Origin: an uncultured Armatimonadota bacterium
GTDB lineage: Bacteria > Armatimonadota > Fimbriimonadia > Fimbriimonadales > Fimbriimonadaceae
Reading direction: 5' to 3'
Length of the DNA: 64,000 nt
Assembly: GCA_903833215.1 (NCBI GenBank)
Contig: CAILEM010000072.1
Location: forward strand, 1 to 64,000
Below are positions 17,752 to 25,456 of the stretch, one piece after another. The notes under the pieces were generated by a model. It saw only the letters and a list, made by a program, of their open reading frames with translations. It did no database searches and had not been told where the DNA came from. The first letter of the stretch is position 1; each line of letters starts with the position of its first letter. Position numbers and translations under genes: made by a program.

Positions 17752-18525
17752 ATGCTAAGGACCACATTTTGTATCGCGTTGACCGTCGGTATCTGTTCGT
17801 TTGCCAACGCTCAGCCCGTAAAGCTGGATAACCATGTTGGCACGACAGACGCTTGGGCGAGTCTGGTTCGAAAGGGCCATAAAATCACATTTCAAGGTCG
17901 CGTAACAGGGGTTCTCACTTCAAAGCGTGATTTACTCTCCGCTAACGAAGTTCTACTTCTCGTTCGAAACGCCGATGGCGGTGGAACGACAACCGTAGAC
18001 GTCGGGCCGCGGTGGTTCATCGACCATCAAAGTGCAAAGATTCGTGTCGGCGACAAAGTTCAAGTCACAGGAACCAAGGTGATGGTTAGTGGTCACGGGA
18101 TGATCATTTCTTCCTTCATTCGCCTACGAGATCAAGGTGGGCCTGTCCTTACATCTCGAAGGCTGAATGGCACTGCGTATTGGGTCGCGACGGAAACCGC
18201 CGACCGATCTCAAGTGGCAGCAAGCGCCACAACGATTGATGGAACGTTTGCTGACTTCGGAACCTACAGCCAAGACAACGTTATTCACAGCAGTGGGATT
18301 CTGCAAACTGCCGACGGACGCATGACGATCGACTTGGGGCCACAGTGGTACTACCAGGGCCAGAACCTGTCCTACCAAATCGGCCAACGCGTCTTCGTTG
18401 TGTCAGGGCCCAATCCGTTTACTGTCGGTGGAAACCTGACGGTCTACCCAAGCTACAACATCTATCAAGGGCAGCAGGTCTATAACCTCAGGGATACCAA
18501 CGGGAATCCAATCTACGGCAACTAA
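17752..18525 (+). CDS. Secreted protein with two related OB-like repeats
   Basis: A 257-aa protein with a clear signal peptide (ICSFANAQ). Two halves share a pattern: TTVDVGPRWFIDHQ then VGDKVQVTGTKV in the first, MTIDLGPQWYYQGQ then IGQRVFVVSGPNPF in the second. Each looks like a small beta-barrel of OB type, as in periplasmic DNA- or metal-binding proteins. Neither function nor partner can be named. AGGAG precedes the ATG by a normal distance. A perfect 11-bp inverted repeat follows the gene. Confidence 0.7.
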   Translation: MLRTTFCIALTVGICSFANAQPVKLDNHVGTTDAWASLVRKGHKITFQGRVTGVLTSKRDLLSANEVLLLVRNADGGGTTTVDVGPRWFIDHQSAKIRVGDKVQVTGTKVMVSGHGMIISSFIRLRDQGGPVLTSRRLNGTAYWVATETADRSQVAASATTIDGTFADFGTYSQDNVIHSSGILQTADGRMTIDLGPQWYYQGQNLSYQIGQRVFVVSGPNPFTVGGNLTVYPSYNIYQGQQVYNLRDTNGNPIYGN

Positions 18526-18539
18526 CAGAAATCCAAACA

Positions 18540-18574
18540 ATGGACAGAATGACCGCTTAGCTAATTCTGTCCAT
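18540..18574. terminator. Bidirectional terminator between convergent genes
   Basis: ATGGACAGAAT (18540-18550) and ATTCTGTCCAT (18564-18574) form a perfect 11-bp stem with a 13-base loop. It lies between the stop codons of convergent genes and is followed on the plus strand by a T-rich stretch. Confidence 0.6.
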
Positions 18575-18599
18575 GGTTCATGGCGCGGTTTTGTTCACT

Positions 18600-18968
18600 C
18601 TAATCGCTTTCGTTCAAGTGAAGAGGTAGTGAGGGAATCTCTTTCACCGGTCGAATTTCAATGGTGCCGATCTTGGCCACCGGATGCTGGGAGGCGATGC
18701 TGATCGCCTCATCAAGATCTTCTGCCGCGACGAGCAAGTAACCTGCCAGTTGCTCCCGCGTCTCCGCAAACGGTCCATCGGTGACTAATCGCTGTCCATC
18801 TCTCAATTGGACGCTCGTGGCGGTACAGGTTGGGTGAAGAATTCCCCCCGAAACGTATTGACCGTTTTCCATAAGACGCTCGGCGAGGCCATCACAACCT
18901 TTAGCGGTGTGATCAGCGATTCGGGCAGGAGAGTTCTCGTCCACATAGACCAGAAGCATGTAATTCAT
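18600..18968 (-). CDS. YCII-related (DGPF) protein
   Basis: A 122-aa YCII-fold protein. The DGPF tetrapeptide (VTDGPFAETREQLAGYLLVA) and the MNYMLLVYVDE start are diagnostic of the family that accompanies ECF42-type sigma factors. Its role is unknown; a small-molecule-handling ferredoxin-like dimer is the usual structural reading. It lies 25 bases after the GyrI-like gene and downstream of the sigma factor gene on the same strand, the expected genomic setting. Confidence 0.88.
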   Translation of the reverse strand: MNYMLLVYVDENSPARIADHTAKGCDGLAERLMENGQYVSGGILHPTCTATSVQLRDGQRLVTDGPFAETREQLAGYLLVAAEDLDEAISIASQHPVAKIGTIEIRPVKEIPSLPLHLNESD

Positions 18969-18993
18969 CTCACTTCAAATACTCAAACTTGCT

Positions 18994-19470
18994 TCAGCAG
19001 ATCGAGTACCAGATTTCAATATCTCCTTTCCCTTCCTGTGGGTCGAAATGAGGGCCGTAAACCTCGATCACGACATGGTCGTCTGGAGGAGCTTCGCCAC
19101 TTGATGGCAGCCACTGATTGTGGATGGCATCGATGGTTAGGCAGATTTTGGAGACATGCTCCGAATGAGAAAACACCGCGTATCGATGGGGCGGCAAGGA
19201 AAACGTCGTCAATTCGGGCGGCACTGGGCCAGATCCGTCAACCTCAAAGCCTGCGAAATAGCGAAAGCCGCCATCGAACATTCCATAAGAAATACCGTAG
19301 GCATCGCCTCCCGTTTGGCCAGGAATGTTTCCCATGTGGCGGCCAACTTGATGCCACTGGCCCGGAATGTCACCGATAGCTTGATATGAGTAGGAGGCAT
19401 CGTTTCCGACCAGCAACTTTGCTCCTGCGTCGACGATTCGAATTGGTGAAATACTCATTTTTTTCTCCAC
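18994..19470 (-). CDS. GyrI-like / AraC effector-binding domain protein
   Basis: Stand-alone effector-binding domain (158 aa) without a DNA-binding part. Family features are the PPELTTFSLPPHRYAVFSHS strand pair, the IHNQWLPSSG turn and the C-terminal IEVYGPHFDPQEGKGDIEIW with acidic residues. Such domains bind hydrophobic or cationic small molecules. GGAG lies before the ATG at 19470. It probably forms an operon with the YCII gene behind a consensus -10 box at 19522-19527. Confidence 0.8.
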   Translation of the reverse strand: MEKKMSISPIRIVDAGAKLLVGNDASYSYQAIGDIPGQWHQVGRHMGNIPGQTGGDAYGISYGMFDGGFRYFAGFEVDGSGPVPPELTTFSLPPHRYAVFSHSEHVSKICLTIDAIHNQWLPSSGEAPPDDHVVIEVYGPHFDPQEGKGDIEIWYSIC

Positions 19471-19521
19471 TGGATGCTGCTAGCCCACCTTGAGCCAGTC
19501 CCTCACATTGGGTTTACCACG

Positions 19522-19538
19522 ATTATATTTACGTAAAT
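19522..19538 (-). promoter_or_regulatory. Promoter -10 box and palindrome upstream of the GyrI-like gene
   Basis: On the minus strand TATAAT occupies 19522-19527. A perfect palindrome, ATTTACGTAAAT (19527-19538), abuts it inside the spacer where RNA polymerase would sit. No -35 box is recognisable at 17 or 18 bp, which suits a promoter controlled by a regulator bound at the palindrome. Predicted from sequence only. Confidence 0.4.
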
Positions 19539-19627
19539 GTCTTCTGCTCCCCGAGAAATTGTCGAATGAGCGGATCGAAATTCGACACGCAAACAAATTT
19601 TGTTAGAAAACAGTCGCCTCTGCGAAA

Positions 19628-20872
19628 TCACTCGTTGAGGTCATTGATTCTCGCCCGCAGAAATCTGCGTTCGGGTTCCTGTTGAGTCAGTTCTAGCGCC
19701 CTCTCATAAGATCGTTTTGCCTCGGTTCTCTGTCCCAATCTTCGGCAGAGGTCTGCACGGGCCGAATGGGCCAAATAGTATTGGTCAAGCTCACCCCGAC
19801 CCAAGATGGCGTCGATAATCTCAAGTCCCTGAGTAGGACCATCGGCCATTGCCACCGCAACTGCCCGGTTTAGCTCAATGACCGGAGATGGATGAATTCG
19901 CAATAGGACGTCGTACAAACTGATGATCTGGGCCCAATCTGTTTCGCTGGCCACCGTTGCTTCGGAATGAACGGCGGCAATGGTTGCTTGTAGCGTGTAG
20001 GGGCCAAACTGTCGGGACAACAGAGCGCTCTGGACGAGTTGCTGCCCTTCCTTGATCAGATCCTGATTCCAAAGAGTCCTGTCTTGGTTTTCCAGCAGGA
20101 CAAGGTCGCCATGAGGTGAGCTACGTGCCGCGCGTCGAGATTCCTGAAGCAACATGAGCGCAAGCAAACCCGTCACCTCAGGTTTGGGGAGGAGTTGTTG
20201 CAGCAATCGGCCGAGTCGAATGGCCTCAGCAGAAAGATCGGCACGGGTGACGCTATCCCCAAATGTCGCGGAATAACCTTCATTGAACACCAAATAGACT
20301 ACTTGCAAGACGCCTTCCAACCTCTCAGCCAACTCGTTAGTTGAAGGCACGACATAGGGGATCCTTGCTTCCCGAATCTTCTGCTTCGCGCGAACGATTC
20401 GTTGAGCCAAGGTTGTTGGGGAAACTAAGAGACAACGTGCAATTTCTTCAGTGGTAAGCCCGCAAACTTCGCGTAACGTGAGTGCCACTCGGGCTTCCGC
20501 AGACAGGGCCGGATGGCAGCAGGTGAATATCAACCTCAGATCGTCGTCCCTCACCTCGTCTGCAGATTCGAAAGCTCTCTCTGACGTGGACTCAAGCGTG
20601 TCCACAATGGCACTGAGGGAGGTATCAACCTTCGCCCGACGTCGGATCACATCAATTCCCTTGAATCGACCTACTGAAACGAGCCAGGCCCTGGGATTTG
20701 CAGGCACACCTTGGGTTGGCCATTGCTCAAGTGCAGCGGCAAACGCGTCCTGCAGCGCCTCCTCGGCAAGGTCAAAATCGCCGAGCAGGCGAATCAATGT
20801 GGCAAGAATCTGACGCGAATCATTGCGATAAGCCGCATCAACCGCGGATCGGACAGAGTCGTCACTAGAAAT
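19628..20872 (-). CDS. ECF42-type RNA polymerase sigma factor
   Basis: Extracytoplasmic-function sigma factor with the long C-terminal TPR-like extension typical of ECF42. Region 2 runs through LGDFDLAEEALQDAFAAALE and region 4 through LTTEEIARCLLVSPTTLAQR. The extension (~190-410) includes RIHPSPVIELNRAVAVAM and helical repeats such as YYLAHSARADLCRRLG. The first ATG, GTG or TTG codon is TTG 20797, but the family N-terminus (AVDAAYRNDSRQILATLIRL) is encoded upstream of it in frame. The only fitting start is ATT at 20872, 6 bases after AGGAAGG, giving about 414 aa. AUU starts are rare. It lies upstream of its usual YCII partner on the same strand; the mechanism of control is unknown. Confidence 0.85.
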   Translation of the reverse strand: MSSDDSVRSAVDAAYRNDSRQILATLIRLLGDFDLAEEALQDAFAAALEQWPTQGVPANPRAWLVSVGRFKGIDVIRRRAKVDTSLSAIVDTLESTSERAFESADEVRDDDLRLIFTCCHPALSAEARVALTLREVCGLTTEEIARCLLVSPTTLAQRIVRAKQKIREARIPYVVPSTNELAERLEGVLQVVYLVFNEGYSATFGDSVTRADLSAEAIRLGRLLQQLLPKPEVTGLLALMLLQESRRAARSSPHGDLVLLENQDRTLWNQDLIKEGQQLVQSALLSRQFGPYTLQATIAAVHSEATVASETDWAQIISLYDVLLRIHPSPVIELNRAVAVAMADGPTQGLEIIDAILGRGELDQYYLAHSARADLCRRLGQRTEAKRSYERALELTQQEPERRFLRARINDLNE

Positions 20873-21078
20873 GACGCACCTTCCTAGATATTCTTCGATA
20901 GATCAAGATCCGTTTGCTCCTTTGCTACTGGCTTGCGACGGGCTCACTGTTCCGCAGGCGTCAATAAGGTACACCGATTGGTGACGCTCTAGGCCAGTAA
21001 CCCTTAATTTCTTGTCAGCCTAACTCCTATCCAAACGCGATCTGCGCTACTCTATTGGGTCTAGAGTTGGAATCAAAG

Positions 21079-22101
21079 ATGAAAGCAAGCTTCTGGGTCG
21101 GGTTAGGAATTTGTGCATCTGCGGCAACTGCCACAGCTGTCTATCGATTTGACAAGCGGCAAGCGCCGCCAATGGATCTCTCCAAGTACGTACCGTACAC
21201 GGCCAAGGCTGGAGATGGAGACTACATTCTTGATCCCCCCTTCAAGAATGCACCCGAACTGACACCAAGAAACGATGTTCCGAAGGGCAAGGTTTTCCAC
21301 TTGGTGATGGACTCAACCGAGAGCAAAATCTATCCTGGAATAAGCAAGAATTCTCCTGGGAAGATCACTCCCTATAAAAGAAATGTCACGGTGTACGTTC
21401 CCAGCCAATACGTCGAAGGCAGCGCTGCACCGTTCCTCGTGTCCCAAGACAGCATGGGGCGCGGCGAAATCCCGACGATTCTCGACAACATGATCGCTGA
21501 CCATCGTTTGCCAGCGATGGTTGCGATTTTCATCGATTCCGGCGGTAGTGATGCTCAAGGAAGCCAACGCGGCTTAGAGTACGACACTCTCTCGCCTTGG
21601 TACGCCCAGTTTATTGAGTGGGAAGTTCTTCCGAAGGTTTCGAAAGAGTGCCATGTTTCCTTTACAAAGGACCCCAATGGACGCATGACGATGGGTGGAA
21701 GTTCTGGCGGTGCCTGCGCCTTCACGATGGCCTGGTACCGGCCTGACCTGTATCATCGTGTTTTGACCTATTCGGGAACTTACGTTAATCAGCAGTGGCC
21801 GCCTGATCCTGAAAACCTTCATGGTGCTTGGGCATACCACGAATATTTGATTCCAAAGAGCAAGAAGAAGCCACTGCGAATCTGGATGGAAGTAGGTGCC
21901 AACGACCTGCGCCCTAATGACCCAGAGTCGACGCTTCACAACTGGCCGCTCTCAAACGTACGTATGGCTGCTGTCCTCAAGGCAAGGCATTATCCCTACC
22001 AATTTGTGTTCGTCAACAATGCCGTGCACGTTGATGGGGGCGTCGTTCGACAAACACTTCCTCAAGCCCTAGAATACGTTTGGAAGGGATACCGTCCATA
22101 G
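21079..22101 (+). CDS. Exported esterase (enterochelin esterase/esterase D-like)
   Basis: Alpha/beta hydrolase of the putative-esterase family (340 aa from ATG 21079; frame open from 21055). An N-terminal hydrophobic signal or anchor (SFWVGLGICASAATATAVYR) suggests export. The nucleophile elbow is MGGSSGGACA, with the acid likely in EVGANDLRPND and the histidine in FVNNAVHVDGG. The lid region carries YKRNVTVYVPSQY, usual for the first core strands. Substrate may be a siderophore or carbohydrate ester; not determinable. Overlaps the next gene by 22 bases. Confidence 0.85.
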   Translation: MKASFWVGLGICASAATATAVYRFDKRQAPPMDLSKYVPYTAKAGDGDYILDPPFKNAPELTPRNDVPKGKVFHLVMDSTESKIYPGISKNSPGKITPYKRNVTVYVPSQYVEGSAAPFLVSQDSMGRGEIPTILDNMIADHRLPAMVAIFIDSGGSDAQGSQRGLEYDTLSPWYAQFIEWEVLPKVSKECHVSFTKDPNGRMTMGGSSGGACAFTMAWYRPDLYHRVLTYSGTYVNQQWPPDPENLHGAWAYHEYLIPKSKKKPLRIWMEVGANDLRPNDPESTLHNWPLSNVRMAAVLKARHYPYQFVFVNNAVHVDGGVVRQTLPQALEYVWKGYRP

Positions 22102-22661
22102 CCAAACGCTTCAGCCCAAATCATCTTTCGTTTGTCTTTGACGGATGGGATGGATACCACCGCAGCATTGTGAACGCCATTGCTCCCCTTACTACGGAGC
22201 AACTGGCGTTCCGAAGCTCCCCAGAAATGCGATCAGTCGGGGAACTCGCTTTGCACATTGCGGATGGACGTGTCGACTGGTTTCGCCGAATGGACGCCCC
22301 GTTAAGTGCTGCACTGTGGGAAGAAATCGATCAACGCCTGGGCTTCTCGACATTGGACGCGGTTTCCCTGTGTTCTTGGCTCGATAGAACGTGGGCGATG
22401 GTTGCTGCCACGTTAAACCAGTGGTCGGTGAAGGACCTGTGTGAGTCCTATCGTCATTCCTATCAAGGAAAGGACTTTGCGGTCTCGAAGCAATGGACCC
22501 TCTGGCGGATCATGTCGCACGACATTCACCATGGCGGTCAACTGAGCGAAATGCTGGCTTGCCAGGGCATTATTCCGTTTGAGTTGACGCATTTGGGTGG
22601 CCATTTGACAGAGCCGCCGCTATGGAGTCAATCGCAGAAAATTAGTCTGCCCCAGACGTAA
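22080..22661 (+). CDS. DinB-like four-helix protein
   Basis: DinB-fold protein of 193 aa. Metal-type histidines occur in VGELALHIADGRVDWFRR and in WRIMSHDIHHGGQLSEMLA, the conserved last helix. The TTG start at 22080 lies inside the esterase gene, implying translational coupling. The family includes bacillithiol- and mycothiol-dependent transferases, but activity cannot be assigned. Confidence 0.75.
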   Translation: MEGIPSIAKRFSPNHLSFVFDGWDGYHRSIVNAIAPLTTEQLAFRSSPEMRSVGELALHIADGRVDWFRRMDAPLSAALWEEIDQRLGFSTLDAVSLCSWLDRTWAMVAATLNQWSVKDLCESYRHSYQGKDFAVSKQWTLWRIMSHDIHHGGQLSEMLACQGIIPFELTHLGGHLTEPPLWSQSQKISLPQT

Positions 22662-22783
22662 ATTCAGCCTCAAACGCTTCGCATTTCTGACCTTCCTGCA
22701 TGTCCTGTTTTTCATGGACACGGAAGATAGCGCGGCACATAAATCGTGCTTGACCACACACTGTCGGCAGGTCAAAGCACACA

Positions 22784-23893
22784 ATGCAGTTCCCACATGT
22801 GGATCCCATTCCCATACCTGCACCGGTATGGCTCATGAAAGCGTTAAGTATCTTGACGCTCACCCTACACTTCTTTGCCGTTCAACTTTTGATCGGCAGC
22901 TTAGTTGCCGTCATTTACTTTAGCGTTAAGGCAAAAGGCGGTAAGGACGCTGCCAGTTCAGTTGCGGCGCTGGCAACTGCTCGACGGTTGCCTATCATCA
23001 TGACGTTCGTAATCAACCTCGGTGTGCCACCGCTGTTGTTCGCTCAAGTCCTCTACGGCCGAGCTTTTTACTCAAGCAGCATCTTGCTTGGAGTGGAGTG
23101 GCTCGCGGTTGTCTTCCTGGTAATGGCTTGCTACTGGCTGCTTTACAGAACAGCCGATAGAACCCTCAACGGAAAACCGGTTCACTGGCAAGCTGGCGGA
23201 GCACTGGTCCTAGCCGCATTGGTGGGCCACATCTACGCCTCAGTCATGACCCTCATGCTGAAACCAGAGGTTTGGCAAGAGATGTACGCCAAGACTGCGA
23301 CAGGTTTGCAGAGCGCTCCTCACGATCCAACGCTTGAACCACGATTACTTTTCGTGCTCGTTGGCGGACTTCTCCTCGGTGGTCTATGGTTGACGTTGCA
23401 CAGCAAGATGCAGACCATCGCCTCTGACGCGGGAGATCTACTTCGACGCACGGGAAGCATCATGGCTGTAGCCGGCGCGGTAGGTGAGCTCGTCGTCGGA
23501 TTCTGGGCGTATAGCGTTCAGCCTGCCGAAGTTCAAACGGGTCTTCACACAACGTTCTACACCGTATCCATGGGTATCTGGGGCGTGGGCTTCATTCTTG
23601 CCCTCCTCGGAGCAGTGATCCTCGTCGGACGCAAGGCAAATCCCGTTCTATTCTCCTTCGTCGGAGCGCTAGGTGCTTTCCTTGGTCTCGCCGGTGCAGT
23701 CATCGTTCGCGACGGAATCCGTGATGTAACCCTGCTTCAGAAGGGCTTCGACGTCTGGAAGCGCGTGGAGTACTCGAACTGGTTCGTCATTGGACTGTTC
23801 CTTCTTCTTCTCGTCCTCGGCATCGTAGCGATCGGCTGGCTTCTGCTGGTCATGAAGGCAGCGAAGCCTGTTCAAGAAAAGGTGATCTCATGA
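22784..23893 (+). CDS. Membrane subunit, divergent cytochrome bd-superfamily (CydA-like) paralog
   Basis: Polytopic membrane protein of 369 aa, about 9 helices, first gene of the respiratory operon. Its helix 1 places H29 (LTLTLHFFAVQLLIG) where CydA has its active-site heme histidine, and LGVEWLAVVFLVMACYWLLY places E105 at the CydA E99 position. The second glutamate of that helix is replaced by M114. Near the C-terminus VRDGIRDVTLL may replace the R/E-x-x-R-Q/K-P segment. This looks like a decayed paralog of the protein at 25457-26833, which could form a CydA-CydA' type heterodimer with it. The assignment rests on motif position only. Its stop overlaps the Rieske start by 4 bases. Confidence 0.6.
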   Translation: MQFPHVDPIPIPAPVWLMKALSILTLTLHFFAVQLLIGSLVAVIYFSVKAKGGKDAASSVAALATARRLPIIMTFVINLGVPPLLFAQVLYGRAFYSSSILLGVEWLAVVFLVMACYWLLYRTADRTLNGKPVHWQAGGALVLAALVGHIYASVMTLMLKPEVWQEMYAKTATGLQSAPHDPTLEPRLLFVLVGGLLLGGLWLTLHSKMQTIASDAGDLLRRTGSIMAVAGAVGELVVGFWAYSVQPAEVQTGLHTTFYTVSMGIWGVGFILALLGAVILVGRKANPVLFSFVGALGAFLGLAGAVIVRDGIRDVTLLQKGFDVWKRVEYSNWFVIGLFLLLLVLGIVAIGWLLLVMKAAKPVQEKVIS

Positions 23894-24375
23894 GCAAAAA
23901 CCCATCGAATAATCCCAGCATTGAGCCGGTAGAAGACGAGATTAGTCGAGCGAGCTTTATCAAAGTCACCGTAGGCGGGATGTGTCTCGCCTACGCGGCC
24001 GCCATCGGTTATCCCGTTTATCGCTACCTCAATTCCCCTGTCGCACGTGAGGCCGCGATGTCGGCAGTTACCGATGTCGCTCTTCCGGGAGCAGACAAGC
24101 TTCCGCTCGGCGGCGTTCTCCTGTTTAAGTTCGGACCGTATCCTTCAATGCTCATTCATCACAAAGATGACAGTTGGGTGGCATTTGACTCGGTCTGCAC
24201 GCACCTGGGTTGCACGGTTCAATACCACCCAGAGCAAGACAAGATCGTGTGCGCTTGCCACGGCGGCCAATACGATTCTCACACAGGCGCGAATGTAAGT
24301 GGACCGCCACCGAAGCCGCTTACCAAATTCAACGTTAAGGTTGCGACCGGCACCGTGACAGTTACGAGAGCATAG
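23890..24375 (+). CDS. Rieske 2Fe-2S protein of a bc-type complex
   Basis: Membrane-anchored Rieske iron-sulfur protein (161 aa). A single N-terminal helix (FIKVTVGGMCLAYAAAIGYP, ~23-42) anchors it. Cluster ligands are C103 and H105 in CTHLGC and C121 and H124 in CACHGG, with C108 and C123 forming the stabilising disulfide. It takes electrons from quinol at cytochrome b. ATGA overlap with the gene before, and cytochrome b starts 1 base after its stop, so the three are one operon. Confidence 0.95.
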   Translation: MSKNPSNNPSIEPVEDEISRASFIKVTVGGMCLAYAAAIGYPVYRYLNSPVAREAAMSAVTDVALPGADKLPLGGVLLFKFGPYPSMLIHHKDDSWVAFDSVCTHLGCTVQYHPEQDKIVCACHGGQYDSHTGANVSGPPPKPLTKFNVKVATGTVTVTRA

Positions 24376-24376
24376 T

Positions 24377-25444
24377 ATGTCGAAGATTTACGATTATCTG
24401 GATGAGCGTCTTTCCATCACAGAATTGAGGAAATTCGGTGAGAAGAAGACCGTCCCACTTCACAAATACTCGTTTTGGTACTACTGGGGAGGCATCTCGC
24501 TACTGTGCTTCTTAATTCAGTTGATCACAGGAATCCTCCTGATGATCTACTACAAGCCAGGACCAGACGCCTACAACTCCGTCAGAGCAATCACCTACGA
24601 CGTTGACTTTGGTTGGCTCGTTCGCTCAGCTCACAGTTGGTCCGCCACCATTTTCCTTCTGTCGGTTTTTGTACACATGTTCTCTGTGTACTTCATGAAG
24701 GCTTACAAAAAACCACGAGAATTTGGTTGGTGGTCCGGAATGGCCCTGCTGATTCTCGGTCTCCTCTTTGGGTTTAGCGGTTATCTACTGCCGATGGATG
24801 AGCTGTCTTTCACAGCAACCAAGGTCGGTCTGGCGATTCCAGAGAACATTCCTGTCGTTGGCCACGCAATTGCGAACCTCATGCGGGGTGGCCTCGAAGT
24901 ATCAGAGATCACTGTTCAGAGATTCTTTGCTTGGCATGCGGTTGTTCTTCCGCTGCTGTACTTACCTCTGCTGATGTTCCACCTGTTTCTGGTTCAGAAG
25001 CACGGCAATGCGATTCCCGAGAGTGAGGAAGCGGTACCTGTGGCCCAGCGCAAGACGATTCCATTCTTCCCCAACTTCCTTCTCAAGGACTTGGCGATGT
25101 GGCTCTTCACCCTCAATGTCGTCGCAGTGATGGCCTCTCTATTCCCACCTGACCTAGGCAAAATGGCGGATCCGCTGGGACCAGCACCGGTTGGCGTACA
25201 TCCCGAGTGGTACTTCATGAGTTCGTTCGAAACTCTGAAGCTCATCGGTCGAGTCATCACGGGAACGATCGGCGAAGCGGTTGGGATCACGATCTTCACA
25301 CTCGGCATGGTGCTCTGGTGCCTCATTCCGTTCTACGACGTTAACACACCTGGCGGGCTTAAAGGCAAACGCGCAACCTACTTCGGTCTGTTCTGTCTCG
25401 GCGTCTTACTTGTCACGACTTTACTTGGCTACTTCGTTGGCTAG
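24377..25444 (+). CDS. Cytochrome b of a bc-type complex, b6 and subunit IV fused
   Basis: Eight-helix cytochrome b (355 aa) of a quinol-oxidising bc-type complex. Heme ligands are H86 and H100 on one helix and H187 and H202 on another. The second pair has 14 residues between ligands, the b6-type spacing. The quinol-site motif appears as PEWYF in HPEWYFMSSFETLKL, in the part that matches subunit IV. Both halves are in one chain, as in many bacteria. No cytochrome c1 or f gene is in the operon; the cytochrome c fused to the next gene could take its place. Confidence 0.93.
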   Translation: MSKIYDYLDERLSITELRKFGEKKTVPLHKYSFWYYWGGISLLCFLIQLITGILLMIYYKPGPDAYNSVRAITYDVDFGWLVRSAHSWSATIFLLSVFVHMFSVYFMKAYKKPREFGWWSGMALLILGLLFGFSGYLLPMDELSFTATKVGLAIPENIPVVGHAIANLMRGGLEVSEITVQRFFAWHAVVLPLLYLPLLMFHLFLVQKHGNAIPESEEAVPVAQRKTIPFFPNFLLKDLAMWLFTLNVVAVMASLFPPDLGKMADPLGPAPVGVHPEWYFMSSFETLKLIGRVITGTIGEAVGITIFTLGMVLWCLIPFYDVNTPGGLKGKRATYFGLFCLGVLLVTTLLGYFVG

Positions 25445-25456
25445 GAATCAACCCTT

